This document shows positions 6,080-7,342 of a stretch of 7,342 nt of DNA, piece after piece. Made by a program: the position numbers and the translations under genes. Under the pieces are notes generated by a model that worked only from the letters and a program-made list of their open reading frames with translations, was not told the origin of the DNA and searched no databases. Every line of letters begins with the position of its first letter. The stretch's first letter is position 1. This DNA is from Chloroflexota bacterium (GTDB taxonomy: Bacteria > Chloroflexota > Anaerolineae > Aggregatilineales > UBA2796): assembly GCA_003695215.1 (NCBI GenBank), contig RFIM01000317.1:1-7342 (forward strand), given 5' to 3'.

Positions 6080-7285
6080 TTACACACCCTTGTGTTGGCG
6101 CCGCCCTTGCCGCGCCGTCCACTTCACGCTGAACTTTTGAGACGGCTCAACCAGTTGGCCACGCCGCAACAGCTCAATGGCGATGCGCTCATCGAGCGCG
6201 TGCTTATCAGCCAGCTGCACCACAGCAATCTCATCGGCGCGTGCCAACGCGTACGGATAGCGATCCGTGATCTGGCACTGATCGTAAACCAAAGCGTGGA
6301 CGGCGTTCACTAAAGCCTTGTCACGCGCTACCCATTGCGGAATCTCGACGCGCGCCAAGTAAGGCGCTTGCCCTGGTGCAGCCGTGTTCAGATAAAAGAA
6401 GACGATCTCATGCGCGGCGCCAAAGCGATCCTTGTAATCCTTATTGAGCGGGCTCTGCTGCACCAGCAGGCCTGAACGCGCGCCGTACGGCAAGAGCGGC
6501 TTGTACAGATCGGCATCGGTCATGCCGTCTAACCGCAACGTCGCCAAATTGCTGGCCGTGATCTCCTCGGGCGCCAGAGTCATCAAGTGCAGCGTGTACA
6601 GGACGAAGCGGCTGGTCGGTCGGTCGACGTAGCCGAGCAGTGCAGCGCCTGCGTCCATGAAAAAGTCGAAGGCTTCATGATAGTCGGCTTCTAGCTGTTT
6701 GGCGTCAGGAATTTCCTTGCCAAAGGGCATGTGCAGCAATGGGCCATCACACATGGCGACCAACGGCGGCGCGCTCTCTTGGCGTTGCGTCACAATTTTT
6801 GCCAAGAATTGCATCTCATAGACGGTGCGGCGCGCGTTGATCACGCTGTTGGGCAGAAGCTGGCCGTCAGGCAAGCGCACTTCGTCATCGCGGAAAAAAA
6901 GGCGCGGTTGGCTGATGGCTTCTGGCAGGGCATCCGTGCCATGATGGTAGATGAAGACACCGATGTTGGTCAGCCAGTATGTGACGGGCGCGTGCGCCTC
7001 AGGGTAGATCTGGGAGCCATCTGCAGCGAAGAGCGTGGCGCGCGGCGGCAGCTCAGGCAATGGAATGGGCTGATTGATGGGCTCATCGAACGGCGCCGCG
7101 CCACGAAAGCCCGCGTCGTTCTGACGCGCGATCCTGATCTGCTCCCAGATCGCGTCTAGATCGTCCAGTTGGCTCAGCAGCTGTGCCACTTGGCGCAATT
7201 CTTCCGCAGCCGAAGAACCACGCTTGGCAAGCACCTCGCCAAGCTCGACAATTTGCGCTTCCAGCTTTTCGAATTCCAGTGCCAC
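6080..7285 (-). CDS. nurA: NurA-domain nuclease
   Basis: NurA is a manganese-dependent 5'-3' exonuclease and single-strand endonuclease that works with the HerA ATPase in DNA end processing. The 401-residue product starts with a helical region (1-55) and then shows the NurA motifs in order: FAADGSQIYPEAH with metal-binding D89; NARRTVYEMQFL with the probable acidic ligand E157; VAMCDGPLL with D180; LLGYVDRPTSRFVL (217-230); ARVEIPQW (311-318); and YPYALARADEIAVV (343-356), followed by a helix ending IAIELLRRG. Archaeal NurA has His eight residues after the conserved Tyr of the last motif; here that place is D351. The GTG start at 7285-7283 is chosen for AGGAG 8 nt upstream and for a promoter a few bases further. 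It is the first gene of the operon. A run of seven T in the coding strand (nt 6894-6900) leaves the frame intact. The family call is firm; activity and the ATPase partner are not shown. Confidence 0.9.
   Translation of the reverse strand: MALEFEKLEAQIVELGEVLAKRGSSAAEELRQVAQLLSQLDDLDAIWEQIRIARQNDAGFRGAAPFDEPINQPIPLPELPPRATLFAADGSQIYPEAHAPVTYWLTNIGVFIYHHGTDALPEAISQPRLFFRDDEVRLPDGQLLPNSVINARRTVYEMQFLAKIVTQRQESAPPLVAMCDGPLLHMPFGKEIPDAKQLEADYHEAFDFFMDAGAALLGYVDRPTSRFVLYTLHLMTLAPEEITASNLATLRLDGMTDADLYKPLLPYGARSGLLVQQSPLNKDYKDRFGAAHEIVFFYLNTAAPGQAPYLARVEIPQWVARDKALVNAVHALVYDQCQITDRYPYALARADEIAVVQLADKHALDERIAIELLRRGQLVEPSQKFSVKWTARQGRRQHKGV
6087..6091 (-). promoter_or_regulatory. Ribosome binding site of the HAS-barrel gene, inside the end of nurA
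   Basis: AAGGG on the minus strand, 7 nt before ATG at 6079. It lies within the last codons of nurA, whose stop touches the new start (TAAATG), so translation of the two is probably coupled. Confidence 0.7.
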
Positions 7286-7293
7286 GCGCTAGA

Positions 7294-7298
7294 CTCCT
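7294..7298 (-). promoter_or_regulatory. Ribosome binding site of nurA (decides a GTG start)
   Basis: AGGAG on the minus strand, 8 nt before the GTG at 7285-7283. It is the strongest Shine-Dalgarno in the window and supports GTG rather than a later ATG as the nurA start. Confidence 0.8.
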
Positions 7299-7310
7299 AC
7301 GCTGGGCAGA

Positions 7311-7339
7311 AGTGTAGCACGCCTGAGCGCGTCCGTCAA
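7311..7339 (-). promoter_or_regulatory. Sigma-70-type promoter with extended -10, upstream of nurA
   Basis: On the minus strand TTGACG (7339-7334, five of six to TTGACA) is followed by exactly 17 bases and then TACACT (7316-7311, four of six to TATAAT), preceded by TGC, an extended -10 element. The expected transcription start is near 7303-7304, giving a leader of about 18 nt that includes the AGGAG ribosome site. It is the only promoter-like sequence noticed in front of the six minus-strand genes and would serve them all. It is predicted from sequence only. Confidence 0.72.
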
Positions 7340-7342
7340 CGC

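Noticed and set aside
6894..6900. Run of seven A (T on the coding strand) as a programmed frameshift site in nurA
   Set aside because: It encodes Leu-Phe-Phe in a frame that continues through all later NurA motifs, and there is no alternative frame product or stimulatory structure. It could only be a spot for sequencing slippage.

Overview
The window reads as part of a bacterial chromosome, moderately GC-rich by eye, most likely from the Chloroflexota (Anaerolineae-like). That assignment is an inference. It rests on proline/threonine-rich linkers in the surface proteins, a membrane-anchored PD40 (TolB-like) propeller with a large extra C-terminal domain, small secreted proteins with a PCxxPC motif, and a NurA nuclease next to a stand-alone HAS-barrel protein. 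No rRNA, tRNA, CRISPR array, insertion sequence or phage gene was seen.

Layout. Positions 2-763 on the plus strand hold the C-terminal three quarters of plsX, the phosphate acyltransferase of phospholipid synthesis; its start lies outside the window. The rest is a tightly packed minus-strand gene series, read from right to left: nurA-like nuclease (7285-6080), HAS-barrel protein (6079-5465), membrane-anchored PD40 propeller protein (5446-3299), M23 metallopeptidase (3285-2041), and two paralogous secreted proteins (2035-1334 and 1337-753). The gaps are 0, 18, 13, 5 and -4 nt, so these six genes look like one operon. A good sigma-70-type promoter with an extended -10 sits just upstream of nurA at 7311-7339, at the right edge of the window. 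The last operon gene overlaps the end of plsX by 11 bp, tail to tail. There is no gene-free stretch longer than about 60 bases.

How the genes fit together. NurA and the HAS barrel belong to the HerA-NurA DNA-processing machinery, but the HerA ATPase is absent from the window. The four downstream genes encode proteins predicted to act at or outside the membrane: a propeller with a C-terminal region that looks like a degenerate M15 (D-Ala-D-Ala carboxypeptidase-like) fold, an apparently active M23 peptidoglycan endopeptidase with a C-terminal beta-sandwich, and two exported proteins with one cysteine pair each. The operon therefore joins a cytoplasmic DNA nuclease module to a cell-wall module. 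Whether this reflects shared function, for example DNA handling coordinated with division or envelope passage, or only co-transcription, cannot be decided from this sequence.
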